Source of the DNA: Formicarius rufipectus
Lineage: Eukaryota > Chordata > Aves > Passeriformes > Formicariidae
Assembly: GCA_013399695.1 (NCBI GenBank)
Contig: VXAU01002234.1
Location: 186,001-250,000 of the forward strand
Direction: 5' to 3'
DNA length: 64,000 bases
Both the position numbers and the translations under genes were made by a program. Below the pieces are notes generated by a model that worked only from the letters and a program-made list of their open reading frames with translations, was not told the DNA's origin and ran no database searches. This document shows, one piece after another, positions 23,001 through 35,760 of the stretch. The first letter of the stretch is position 1; each line of letters starts with the position of its first letter.

Positions 23001-23319
23001 GCCTGAGGTGATCTGGGACACGTGTACAGCTCACAAGTAAAAGGACAAGATAACTACGTTCCTGCCAACAGGGACTGGTGTTTGCTTTGCAGCAGGACTT
23101 TTTTGATCTCAGGAACCTAAAGGCTTGAAAGTGCTCATGTATGTATCAAAGTTTTCCTGTGGAATAAAAGGAAAGTAAATGATAACAACAAGTTAGATGA
23201 CAATAATAAGAGTGATGGGGTATGTAGGAGAGCCACCTAGAATGATAAAATGAAATTGCCTTCAAAAATCCTGTATTTCTAACCAAAACTTAAAACAAGC
23301 AAACTTAAAGTAACCATCC

Positions 23320-23842
23320 TGTTTTGGCTGTGTAGAGTTAATAACCAGTACAGTGCTGAGTTTGGATTTAGGATGAGAAGAATGTTGATGACACACTGAT
23401 GTTTAGCTGTTGCTGAGCAGTGCTTACACCAGGTCAAGGACCTTTTTGCTCCTCACCCCACCAGCAAGGATACTGGGGGTGCACAAGAAGCTGGGAGGGG
23501 GCACAGGCAGGAGGACCTCAATTGACCCAAGGGATATTCCATACCACAGGTCATCCTGCTCAGCATGTCCTGCAAGGGGAAGTCTGGCAGGGGACCGCTG
23601 CTCAGGAGCAGGCTAGGCAACAGTCTGTCTGCAGCACGCAATTGTTGTTCATTTGCGTTGCTTGAGGGTTTTCCCCTTTCCATTTCAATTTATTATTATT
23701 TTAATTATTAAGCTATTTTTATCTCAACCCACAAGTTTTCTTACTTTTACCCTTCCAATTCTCTCTCGCATCCCACTGGGGCAGGGGGAGTGAGGAAGCA
23801 GCTGTGTGGTGCTTAGTTATTGGCTGGGATTAAACCACAACA
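23320..23842 (+). mobile_element. Solo LTR of an avian endogenous retrovirus
   Basis: This 523-base element begins TGTTTTGGCTG and ends AAACCACAACA. Its landmarks match a widespread avian LTR as I remember it: GAGCAGTGCTTACACCAGGT, the CACCAGCAAGGATACTGGG... GTGCACAAGAAGCTGGGAGG segment, AAGGGATATTCCATACCA, ATCTCAACCCACAAGTTTTC, and GTGGTGCTTAGTTATTGGCT near the 3' end. It is shortened in the middle: the usual region after the GCTCAGCAT motif is collapsed. No gag, pol or env sequence flanks it, so it is a solo LTR. No clean target-site duplication is visible, which together with the divergence suggests an old insertion. The subfamily name is not assigned. Confidence 0.85.
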
Positions 23843-25999
23843 CTGATGCAACAGAAACTTTTCAGCTTAAATTTAATCACTAATTTATTAGGGGGAAAAA
23901 AATCTATTTTCAGCTGGATTTATGAATCAAAGATGATAATAAAAAGGGTTAGTTTTATTTTATTGCTGTTCCAGATGGTACTCAAAAGGGACTGAGCAGC
24001 GTGGGAGAAATCGTTTTCCGTGTACGAGGGGTTTGGATTTAGAAAGTTCCATGTGCCATGCAAGTGCCAACTATTTCTTCCAAACTTCCATGGCTTGTAG
24101 CACTGGGTGGACTCCACAGAGACAATGATATGAAGAACAAAATGAAACTAATTTGGTGATTTAGCTGCTTGCATCATTATAAAATAACTAAGCAATTGCA
24201 TAGCTCAAAGCAAACGCCACATGGAGGACTGGCAAGTGCGGAGACACCAATTTTCCATATATATTTCAGGCCGTCTCTTCACTGAAAGATATTTTTATAA
24301 CATTGCTTATAATTTATCTTAAAAGGTAATTTGTCAAGATAGGACTCAAAAAAACCCAGATACAGACTAGATTTGACCTGACTTATGAATCTGCTATGTT
24401 ATTTCTTTGACAAGAAGTGAGAGGGGCAGACTGTGTAGCAGTAGATCACACTGTCATTTAGTAATCTGTGCTTTAAAAAGAACTTTCAAACTTCAGCTTC
24501 CTGGATTGCAAAAGATAAACCACAGAACTGATATATCGATACACTGTATAGGTTATTAAAAGCAAACTGCACAATTTCAAAGTACACTTATTCTGAATTC
24601 AAGTAACAGGAGGGTGATAAAATGAGCATCTTGTTTTTATTAGTGGCAAGCAATATGTCAGCACAACCACTACAAGTGTGTTAATAATTCACACGGAATT
24701 ACCTAGTAGATTTTTAACACCATTGCATCCTTTGTGGCCTCTAGTTTGAGGATCCTTATTTGTGTAAAAAGCAATCTTTAGAACTAAACATTATAAATAA
24801 AATTTACACCCCATCTGATTGTATCCACTTAACTATGGCAAGTGAGTTAGGAGTCTAATTGCCATGGACCCTTTATAAATTTAATGAGATAAACCACTAT
24901 CACTTTTCAAATATTTATTTCCAGATAGTAGTAGTCAAGAAACCAAAACAGGAAGAAAAACAATGTAATTACAATAAAGTAGATTTTATAAAGTCTGAAG
25001 AACCCCACTTTTTAGTAAGAAGGTGAGGCATCTGTAAGTGTATGAGTGTAATATCTATGCTAGAAAGCCCTGAAATCCTAGTTAACAAAATATGACATCC
25101 TCTAAAATGCTTTTTAAATTCTTTGGGTTAGAATCCCCAGTCAAAAGGCTTTTTCTGCTATAAGGTCTCAGGAATTTCTGGTCCACAAAAGTTATTAAAC
25201 TCTGCTTTTTCAAAACTTACCAATACACATCAAGTATGTTGACTGCCTATTGTTTGGCTCCATGCTTCCTCAAAAAAAGTAAAACTTCCTTATTCAGGGA
25301 AACCTCCTGAAAGATCAAAAAAAGCAAACATTGAATCAGACATGTAATCTACTGATATAATGTCCTACATTATTGTCACAATCCCTTATAACTCAGGAGA
25401 AGAAAAGATTAAGAAGCAATAGAGAACAATAGAAGATATTAAAGTAATGAGATTTCCCGATCAATCACATTTTATCAGTCTGTAAGAACAGTTATTTCAC
25501 AAAGTAAAAGCTCACATCCCTTTCCAGACAGTTTTAGAAGGGAATACAATACCCTCCCTGATCCCAAGCAATATGACATAGAGAAAAACCCACTTCCTAG
25601 TCTCAGTCAGGTGATCAGTTTAACCCTGAACATGTAAACAAGTTATACCCAGTTAACACCTGACATCCTAAAAAACCTCCCCATTTTTACCTGCTGCCAA
25701 TCTCACAGTTTAAGAAAGGGCAGTCCCCTTCTGCTATACTATGCACTAAGAAGGAACATAAAAGTCCTGGTATATACAGAGTAGAAGAGTTGGCACGTGG
25801 ACCAGTTTAAAACATTTCTTTTTAGGGATTGTATGAGGCAAGTACACAAACAGGTTTCCCATTAAACTTCTCTGGCAATGTCAGTAAGTGTCCAAAACTT
25901 TGTATCACAAACTTTATATTCTGGTCCATGATCACTTCACCATGTCACACATACACATTTATTAATTTATAAATTTCCATCTGCAAGTAGTTCAGGTCC

Positions 26000-27480
26000 C
26001 TGCCTCCATGACCTTGTCTGTAATCAGTTCCAGAGCTTTGCACAGATTGCCAAGAACCTTTCTTTTAAATTTCTCATTTATTCATAATTGTTTGTAAGTA
26101 TCTGATCTTGAAATTGTGTTATCCTGTAACATAAAAGTCGTCTTCCCCTCACATCTACCCCCACATATACTTATAAAGACATAACCATATGCCCTTTCAA
26201 GCTTTGTTTTACCAGATAATCTATTTTCATCTCAGCTGAGAAAATAGGTACTCCTTTACCCTAACCATCCCACTCTGCACCTGCTGTGCATCAATGTGGG
26301 TCATGAGAACTGTAAACAGTATTCTGAGAGTTGTCTTACCAATGCCCTGTAAAGCAATATGAACACTTTAATGTCTTCAGTGAAAATTCTTCATCTAATA
26401 TACCCTGAAACTACTCCATGGCCATGACATAATGATGGCTCACCCCACAGCAGATTAATGGATTAAACCTCTTCCCCTTACTAGCAACAGCAATTACCAA
26501 GACACAGGGTTATACTAAAAGAACATGATATTAATCCCTAAGCACCTAGCTCTGATTTACATACTATTAGGTTTCCACTTTGTCAGTCCATGAGGTTGGG
26601 TTTTTTTTGGATGTGCTAGTCATTCCAATTTTGTGTCACCTCTTAATGTGATACCCATTCTCCAACATTTACCAGGTTCATAACTACTGCTTAAATCAGT
26701 GCCAAGATCAGTGCTAGAGGAATTCTACTAGCAACTTCCTTTCATTTTGTTATTTCCATTTTTAACAGACCCATCTTTTAATACAACCCTTTATTCAGTT
26801 CCTCTTCCACCTTCAATGCTTGCATTAAAGCTCATCTTTTCCACTTTCGATAACTTCCCACAATGAACAATATCATGCTTTGTTTCAATCAAGATAGATT
26901 AGGTTTACTGCATTACTCTTCTCTGGAACAATTATCTTATCTACTAAAGATATTAAGTTAGTCAGATATGATCTCTCCTTGATATAACCATGTTGCAGTT
27001 TTCCCCACTATCCATTTGCTTCTAGGTCCTTGATAATTTTTTCCTTCAAAATCTACTCTAAGACCTTGCCTGGTGTTGAGGTCAAACCATCGTGCCTGCC
27101 TTTTATTTGACCACCTCTTTTCCTTTTTATGAATACAGGGAATAACTTTATTAGTCTTTAGTTGTATTGAGTTATCCCTGAATTGAACAGATACATGTAA
27201 AATCCCTGCTTGGTGCAAATCAGCATTCTAGGATCCTTTCAGTGCCCTGAAATGGGCATTGTTTAGCCCTCTCCATTTTATGGCAGTTAAGAAGTCTCTG
27301 TTTAGCTGATAGCTCACTTATGGAAACCTCCACTGCTCTGTCTCCATTTCCTTAAGCACCTTTTTACTATTCTTAGTCACTACATTATCCCCACTGTAAA
27401 ATGAGGCAATTTGCTATTTTAATCATACCTAGAATTGGATTTAGTCTCCATTTCATTCCTGGTATTCTGTTGCCTTACCT
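26000..27480 (-). mobile_element. Ancient CR1/L3-type LINE relic (antisense, reverse transcriptase region and 3' part)
   Basis: Read on the minus strand, about 27180-27000 gives a decayed reverse-transcriptase motif: NKVIPCIHKKEKR, then, after a frameshift, LTSTPGKVLE, a stop and ILKEKIIKDLE. This corresponds to the CR1-family 'VVPIFKKGKR...VSLTSIPGK' block. Further along the element (26990-26760) is the equivalent of the 'SQHGF...SNLI...DKG..VDVVYLDFSKAFD' block at DNA level. At about 26370-26220 is the 3' region equivalent to 'GCATTGGTGAGACC...GAATACTGTGTGCAGTTCT'. Multiple frameshifts and stops mean it is long dead. The boundary near 27480 is uncertain. Confidence 0.8.
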
Positions 27481-29134
27481 TCCTTACTTCTATGCTCCCC
27501 TTTTACTCATCTGCCTGAAGTAATTGTGCAAGACAACCCAGCTCAGTTCTTGGTCATGCTGATATTTTTTTGTATCACTCTTACAAAGATCCACTATGAA
27601 CTAGGAAAGATTATAGAGTGTGACACTGAGGAGACTGACACATTTCCCAGAAATGCCTTGATGCGTAATTACACTAATTACAACAAGGAGTATGGACTAC
27701 TGGCCACAACACAGAAATAATTTGCTAAATATTTACATGTCTTCGGGTTGATAGGACCTCATCCTTTCCAGCTTACAAATTTTCAGAAATCCTTCAAAGA
27801 CACTTCTGGATTGCTAGAGCCTTAGGAATTCACAGAGGACTGGAAAGCTCTCAGAAAAATGTGACAGCCTGAACTTAGTGTTTATTTTTATTCCTTGGCA
27901 GAATTTTACACCAGACAGATTAAGAAGGGTACCAGGATGAATTATTAAACAATTAGACTGCAGATATTTTGAAGAAAAATAACCAGATATAAAGCACAAG
28001 TCAACCTTGTTTTGTCACAAACAATATCACACAATTTGACTTCCCTCCCTGATCCAGTGGCCAGCCATAGGGATGAGAGTGAAGAAGCAAATGTGTTGTA
28101 TTTTGAAATTATGAAGAATTTTGGCACTGATAGTAGATTTTCACAATATCCTGTGTCATAGACTCTTAAGTAAACTGTTTTCTAAATGCAAACTGTTGCA
28201 AAATAAAAGGTCATACTGGTGGAAGAGTAATCTCATACGCAGACAACTGTCACAGAGACAATGATCCTGATCTTCCATTTGGTCCACAGTCCTCATCATT
28301 ATCAGAGTGCATCATTGATTGCAAACTTGCTTTCTGTGAATAATCTTCAGTTTTCTCTTCAGGTCTTCATAAAAAGGATCCCACAGAAGTCTCAGCCAGG
28401 CACTGTGTTCAGATTTTTTAACATCAGGGAAGGGGGAATAGAGAGTGTATTTACCAAATGTGTACAACTCAATGCATAGTATTGAGGTGGGGACAGAGGG
28501 TGTAGAATTGGAAGTAAATTTGTTTTGGAGGAAAGAGTCAAAATTCAGAACACCAGGATGAATGGGAAATACTGTGGAATATTCACTAAGGGCAAGAGCA
28601 ACAAGGGTACACTGAATGACAATAAATCTAATGCCCACATGCAGGATAAGGAGTGTCTGGCCAAGAAGCTGTCCAGGAGGAAAAGATCTAAGAACACCAA
28701 CAATGGAGAAGATGGAGAAAGAAACAAAGACGAGAGCTCGAGAAAGTATGACTGATGCAGAAAGGGTGGAGAAATTGGGTATGTTTATTGTGGGCACTAA
28801 ACATTGTACAGGGAGAGCCAGGCAGGGCAGCAATTTGGCGGGACTTGCTGAGAAGTTCTGCCCTTCCAGGAGTTCCCTGACCCCAATCAGGCAGTATGTG
28901 GTGTGGTGTCTGTCCTAACTCTGCAGTTAAAACAGACAATCCCCTGCTGTGCCTTTCAGCCCTCCATGCCTATCAATCTCATGTCATCTATTCAGTGTAT
29001 CCTACTAGATTATTCCTATAAATAAAGATTTAAAATCTAAATATGTGTGTGCATCAGGCTCTTCATCTATTCATCAGTAAACCCTTTGATTACAGAACTT
29101 TACTTTTTTTGTTTGGCTTTATTTTTCTTTTTTT

Positions 29135-29153
29135 GCTGCAGCAGCAGCAGCAG
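29135..29153. repeat. (GCA)n trinucleotide repeat
   Basis: Six to seven tandem GCA/CAG units follow a T-rich tract in intergenic DNA. Confidence 0.85.
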
Positions 29154-30858
29154 TGGAAGATCTAAGAGCATTCACAATCAGCAACAATTGCTTCTAAACT
29201 GGTCTTTAAGATATATTTATTTCTTTTGGCAATGGAAGAGGATGGTCAAAACCATCATCAACAGTAGCACAGAAATGATATAATTTTTTCATAAAAAGGA
29301 AGAGGAATAGACCAACCCATGCATAAAAGCACGTGAAACACTGTGTGTTACTCGCTTTTATAAACTTTGCAGCCTCAACTGTGGATATTAATTTTGCATT
29401 CAAAGAACTGACTTAGTGTGGATATTTTAATTTAAATATCCTGACTTCATTCTCAAAATGAGGAAAGAAAAGTAATTATTTTAGAGGAAGCAACACTTTT
29501 GCTATTTATTCTAATTCACTTCTCTTATCTTCTTTCTCAAAAAGCAGGCTGTAAAAAGACAAACCAAACAGAATTATTTACATACTTTTCACACAATCTG
29601 TGAATAGACATGTTTAAAGCTTCTGAAACAAAGTGACTGTAATACAATGCAAATTATTAATTTATGAATGTGGCACAACTGATCATACATGCTTACTGCA
29701 GCTGTGATTTTCTACTCTACTTGAATGCAGTGCTTTTATTATCCTGACTATGCACTGATTCCTGGCATCTGTATGCAGATGAGTGCCATGAAGCCTTTTA
29801 AAATTTCAGGATTAAAGATAGCTAATCTCCCAGAAGGATCAGTGAGAAGGAATATGGAAGGGATACAATCCCAACTATAGGTTCTGTCTTTTTATCCCAC
29901 CTTTAAAAACAATGAAATTACAGCGTAACATCTGTATCAATAGGCAGTTAACTTTATATATTGTCATTGTTAAGTCTTCATTTAATATGTTCCTCTGCCC
30001 ACAAAGGATTGTACAGAAAGAAGGCAGAGTTTTATAGATATCTATTTATTAGATTGGATTTTACAAAGCAGCTTTTAAAACCTGCAGGTAGAACATACCT
30101 TTTCCACAATATTCTCAAGGAAAGGAGTATTCTTAAAACTGTTCAGATTATTTTGAAGGAGTAGGGATATTAGCGCCTTTTTTTTTTTTTTAATAAATAA
30201 TTAGGAGTTTTATTAAAGAAGAGTGTGCCATTAAAAAAATATACTCTGGCCCAATTTTCATAAGAAGTTTCATGAGACCATGCAGTTTCAATACAGCAGG
30301 TTTTCAGACTCAGGACTTACGTTCTGGTCAGACTGAGATAGCCTTCCCCAAACAGGCAGTACTTCCTTGGTTTAGGCATTTTCATGGAATATGAAGTAAT
30401 TTCTGTTACTGCCTAATTCAGCCCATGGGCATGTATCCAAGTCTTCCAAATGTCTAAGGAAACTCATATTTTTAAGAAGGAATATGGAACCATAGAATTA
30501 ATCTTGTGAAAACTATTAGCAGAGAAGCCTAAAAGTGTAATGGACAACTCTTTGTTACACATGAGAGTTATTCTCAATATGGTAAGAGATTAATTTTGCT
30601 TTAGTGCATACACAGAAAATATAAAAATTATCTAACCCAGCATTAAATAACACTCCTGTTATGAATAAAGGCAATAAAGTAATTTCATTTCAGTCATCAA
30701 CATATATTCTTTTTCCTGCAAGCGGCATCAAGCAGAAATAGAGCTTAAAGAACAAACGCATTTTAAAATGTCCTGAAATGTTTTAGAAGAAATAATGACA
30801 GCACCTCATCTAATAATTTACTTGTATTGTATGGGAACTTCTGAGTATCAACTGAAAT

Positions 30859-30873
30859 GGGAGGGGGGGGGGA
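30859..30873. repeat. Poly-G tract
   Basis: A run of about ten G with one early A lies in AT-rich DNA. Confidence 0.8.
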
Positions 30874-32415
30874 GAGGAAATATTTTTTCTTTGGTGAAAT
30901 AACTGTAAAATTATTACTTTCAGTGTCCATTCAGATTTTTCTATGACTAAGATAAAATTTATGTGACAAAGAGAGAGAAGCTGGCATACTGGCATTATAT
31001 GCTTATAGGAAACATACCATACTTAATTGATTGAAATTAGGTCTTTTCAACAGACTGTTTCATTCATTTCAATCCAAGATTTCATCTCTCTCATGAAAGT
31101 CCCAGTCCTCAAAATGTTTCTTTAACAGTCCTTTCTTTGGAGGATTTAATGCCACCCATTTTCATATAAGATCTTACAACATAACGCATAATTCATTTTT
31201 ATTTCTGCTAATAGAAAATGAAAATAAAACCTGTTATATAAATGGAAGATACAAACAATTAAAATCTAAAATGTGTTTATCCACTGTTTCTGTTGTAGCT
31301 TCCACTGGGTGCCAATTTAGCGGTAATGAGTACTGATGTAAACTACAAACTGCAAACTACAGTTTTCCAGACAAATAATTAAGAAAATTTACTATGAAAA
31401 TACAAATTCAAGGCTGTATTTTGTACTGTGATATGCATTCCAGATCTGAAAAATTCTTTCTCCATTAGACAAGTTACTGCCCTTAGGCCAAGATAAATAA
31501 GAGCTCTGATAGATGTTTCAAAATGAGAGCCTTATTTGTCGCTTATCCAAATATTACAGAACAGCAAAGTGTAAAAATTTTAGGGTAGATTCTTGGATCC
31601 AGTAAAAGAAACAACTGAAATATATTTTAGACTGTATACCCGTACAGAGGAACAATGTGGATACCTGTGTAACTGCACAGTTACCAACCAGCAAAGAAAG
31701 CAGGTGGTGATTGATTCTGACCAAAGAAAGTAGAAAACTTAGATTTAAAACCATAAAAGAATAAGCTTTGCTTTAGTGGGCCAAAGGGTTCTAGTGAAGC
31801 CTTTCCAGATGGAATTAAACAAAATCTTGTATATAAGACTCAAACAGAGATATCACAATGCAAATAGCAGGCTCTCCTTTATAAAGGACATCTGTTGTGA
31901 AGTTTACATTCCTACCAAAGTGGAAAAGGGTATCACTAAGTCTCCATAACAGCCAGACGTGTTAAGGGGGAATACAAAGTTACTACTTAGTGGTTCTTAC
32001 TGAACCCAGAGTTTTTCACTAAGTTTTGTCACCTGAAAAAACAAATAGGATTTGTGGCAAAAAGAAACATTCCAATTACTCTGTATTTATTTCCATATAA
32101 TTTGCCAGGGACTTATTTCTGTATTTTCAATTATTTTGTAATTTATTATATGAATTTTGTAGCTTATTTCCTTTCTGTTACAAGGAGGAAACAGGGGGTT
32201 CATTCACGACTCCCTTGCTGAGCAATCCCTTAGAAATTGAGAGCTTCCAGCCTGTGGGACAGTGGTTTGCTCTCGTTCTTCCAGAGATAAAAACAAGACT
32301 GTTTTCAGCCTGATTTCCTCAGGAAGTATGAGATAGGTCATAGATTATAGGTTATTACTGCATTTTAATATTCCCCTTCCCTGTTTTCCCACTGTAGGTT
32401 TCAGTAGTTGAGTTC

Positions 32416-32475
32416 TTTTTTTTTTCTTTTTTTTTNNNNTTTTTCGTGTTTTTTTTTTTTTTTTTTTTTTTTTTT
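32416..32475. repeat. Long poly-T tract containing a 4-base N gap
   Basis: About 60 bases are almost entirely T, with NNNN at 32436-32439. On the minus strand this is a poly-A tract. Its true length is unresolved because of the gap. Confidence 0.9.
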
Positions 32476-32918
32476 GTCTTCCATTTATTTTATTAATAGG
32501 AACTCCAATATTTTCAAGCAGAGATGACCAAGAGGTTGTTCTGCTGCTCCTGTGCTCCTCCCATCCCCCCATCCTGGACAGGAGACAGGCAATGGAAGAG
32601 ACAGGACAGCTCCATCCCACCTTGCCATGCAATGGGTGGACAGCCAGAGCAGGAGAACCACCACACAAAATGTCCTCTACTTACAATGAAAACACTTTAT
32701 TGTATGCTACCTGTTTACGCTGCTTGCTGAAATTTAACAGTGAAGTTTCAAATAGTAGAGCTAAAGCCTCGATTTAACAAACTACGATATAAAATGAATT
32801 TTTAATAAGTCTGTGAGTTTTTATGCATACTATATGATAAAAATAATTACTGGGTTTCTCACTATTTGTGATCTCTCTCCAATACCATTGTTGCATTCCA
32901 AATGGTTAGTACTTGTTT

Positions 32919-32973
32919 GCTTTCTTTCTTCCTTCCTTTCCCTTTCCTTTTTTTTTTCTTTCCTTTACTTCTC
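32919..32973 (+). repeat. Pyrimidine (CT)-rich tract
   Basis: A run of CTTT, CCTT and poly-T words almost free of purines lies in intergenic DNA. Confidence 0.8.
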
Positions 32974-35373
32974 ACGCTTCAGCACTGAATGCAAAATGAC
33001 ATCTGTGAATTTGTGCCACACAACAGTTTGGCTTCATGTAAGGTAGAAAAAAAGTAAGTGCAAAAATAAATGTCAAATACAAAGACCACCAACAGCAAAG
33101 GAAGACCAGGGAAATGTAGTTTGGCAAGAAGGTTTGCTATAAATAAAACATTTCAAAAGTAAGCAATGTAATTTGTATATGGAAAAAATAATACTACCAG
33201 TGATTAAGACCAAAAGAGGAAATTTATTTGTAACTATAATCCTACAATTTCTAGCTTTTGCTATACATTTTTAATGGTGAAGACCATATTTCATCATCTT
33301 TTACCCTGCTGTTTCTTTACTTTTGCCTCTTTAATCTTTGGCTTTTAGAAAAACATTTTTTTAAACAATCTGAGCACATATGATTTAGAAAAAAATTACA
33401 GTACTTTTTTTTTTTTATAGTGACTTGAAATGACAAATAAAATCTTTCTTTTCTTCTTCCTACACAAACTGGAGAAGAAACTTGTAGAAGAAACTTTACT
33501 ATTAGCACAGCAGCCTGATTACAAAGGGCAATTACTAAATTTGAAGAACACTAAAAAGACATGACCTGATTATAGCACAGTGATTAAGGTATAGATATAG
33601 ATTCAGATTGGGATGTACTGATATGACCGACAGATTGCAATTAAAGTCACCTTTCTAACAGCTAGTGATTTACAAAAGATCTTACACTTGCAGAAGTTGG
33701 AGTTGAGGAAAGGTAATACACATTTTATGCTGAAATATTTAGGATCATGCCATGGGAGGCAGCAGCTATACACCTTTGAAGTAATGGCCTTGATCCTAAT
33801 TCTGAAATCACTTGTATGTTTCACACATGTGGTTCAGTTTATATAATCCTGAGGTATTATTTTGAGTTATTCACCATGTGAAAATCAGGCACATGGCAAA
33901 TAGCTGAAGGACTCAAAGGCTCTGAAGCTTGAAGTCAAATACTTGTCCCACTTTGAACTTTTTTGGTGTCTGAGGGAAACTCTTACTGAACTGTTAATCT
34001 TACTGAATGGTCATTCTCAGACAGTGAGAAGTACAGTTGGAGTCAGACTCTTCTTTCTAGGGAGAGCAGCTCCTTTGCCATAATTAGAGGCACTGAAGAA
34101 CCCTCCACAAAACACAGTCATTCCTTTAATAAGTGACACTGAACACTATCGCAGCCTACAGCAGCTTTCTCAGTTTGAAACACAAAAGCAGTCAAGTCTC
34201 AAAAACTTCAAAGAAAGCTTTTCATTTTATTTTCTTCTTGATCCCCTGATAGAGCAGTTCATTTTCTTGAATTTTGTAAAATGACTTCTTCACTCATCAG
34301 ACCTGTGTAACAAATCACTGTCTCAATCACCAAATGTTCCTGATTGACTCATCCGCCTTTCCTTTGGCCTTTGGGTAGGAAGCTCCACTTCTGAAACATT
34401 TTCTAAATTCACTTTTGTGAACTCTTCTCCCTCAGTTGCACTTTGTTCCACTTTAAAAAATAATTGCATTTCCTGCAACATAATGTGCTAGTTTCAGGGT
34501 TTGAAATTTCATCAGAACCCACATTTTCCTTCCTAGGCAGAGCAATGTCTTTCCTTCAAAAAGCACCATTTTACAGCACACTTTGAGCTATAACATGGTG
34601 CTCTTTAAGCAGACAATGCTATAGCATAACATTTTTCCAGAATTCTCAGTTTCAGACTGCTCACTTAGAATGGCTTTTTGATTAATAAGAATTTGTACTC
34701 TCATGTATATTGTTTTGCCTTTGATGGTCAAAGATTTTCTCTAATTCCTGAACTTTGCTGCTGCAGTGTCTGCTAAGACAGTATCTCCTCTGAGAAAAAC
34801 TCTATAACAGTACAGGAATGTCAATAATCCTAATCTTTTTCAATGTTAGAAAGGGTGGAAATCTATAAAGTTCCATTCCTCCAGACTTTTTCTGCCTCAA
34901 AGCAAATAGGCCAAGCTCACTTAAGTTATTCCCTGCAGGGAGTGTAGGCAGTCCTTTCCAATATGTAGAAGCAAACCTTGTAATAGGAATTATATTTTCA
35001 ACCAGGTACTTACTTTTTCATGTACACCATCCAGCAAGGTATAAACCAAAATATCTTAGAGCAGAAGAGCTCCAGAAGAGGGTAGAAGGGGCTGTGTTTT
35101 GATCTTTGCTTGCTGGGACTAACTGGATCAGAAATGCTGCCCATTTTACATTGGTGGTGAAATGCAGCTGATCCCTGTAAGCTCTGTGGAGTCTGATTTA
35201 CCATGTTCTTCTGTGGGGTGGCAGATTTTATCCTATGTCCTGGTCAGGTTAGATATCAGCCTTCAAAAAATAAGCAAATCTCAGCAGATGTAATGTTTGA
35301 AAAGGACAGTGATCGCTCCACAGAAAAAGGAAGGGGTAAAGAAGAGCAGCTTTTAGACCTCAGAAACCCAGAA

Positions 35374-35670
35374 TTCTGTCCCAGCTTCTGTGCCAGAGGG
35401 GTTTCTGTGCCAGGGGAGATTCTGTGCCAGGGGGGTTTCTTTCCCAGCCCAGGGCAGGTTTCTGTCCCAGCCCAGGAAATTCTGTCCCAGGGGGGTTTCT
35501 GTTGCAGCCCAGGGGGATTTTCTGTCCTGGTGGTGTTCCTGTCCCATCCCAGAGGGGTTTCTATCCCATCCCAGGGGATTCTGTCCCAAGGAGATTTCTG
35601 TCCCAGCTCAAGGGTTTCTGTCCCATCCCAAGGGATTCTCTGCCAGAGGGTTTCTATCCCAGCCCAGGGG
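35374..35670 (+). repeat. CCCAG-rich minisatellite upstream of CCDC172
   Basis: About 15 imperfect tandem units, 15 to 28 bases each, lie here. Longer units close to TTTCTGTCCCAGCCCAGGGG are mixed with shorter ones close to TTCTGTCCCAGGGGGG. The array ends 91 bases before the CCDC172 start codon, in probable 5' UTR or promoter-proximal DNA. Because the units contain no stop codon in any frame, long open frames run through the array on both strands. That openness comes from the repeat and is not coding evidence. Confidence 0.92.
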
Positions 35671-35760
35671 TTGGTGTCCAGACACAGCCTCTCCTTCCCG
35701 CGGGCACCGCAGGCCTCCCAGCCATCCTCACACCACCCACACCTCTGCCAGGAGGCAGAA

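Larger units (their letters stand above)
14257..23319. other. Intergenic DNA upstream of GFRA1, no gene seen
   Basis: This is AT-rich sequence without convincing exons on either strand. Open frames are at most about 137 codons and have no recognisable domain or splice structure. Part of it could hold regulatory elements of GFRA1, which is common around developmental receptor genes, but nothing in the sequence proves this. Confidence 0.65.
27481..35202. other. Intergenic DNA, no gene seen
   Basis: This stretch contains no exon I can support. Two overlapping plus-strand frames at 28525-28918 and a minus-strand frame at 28312-28833 lie in a somewhat less AT-rich patch. It is followed by an AATAAA at 29021-29026 and a GT-rich stretch, the general look of an old transcribed or retroposed unit. 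None of the translations is recognisable to me. Confidence 0.55.

Noticed and set aside
26958..27218. An 86-codon minus frame as a novel small protein
   Set aside because: Part of it is a CR1/L3 reverse-transcriptase motif read partly in the wrong frame. The region is a dead LINE copy.
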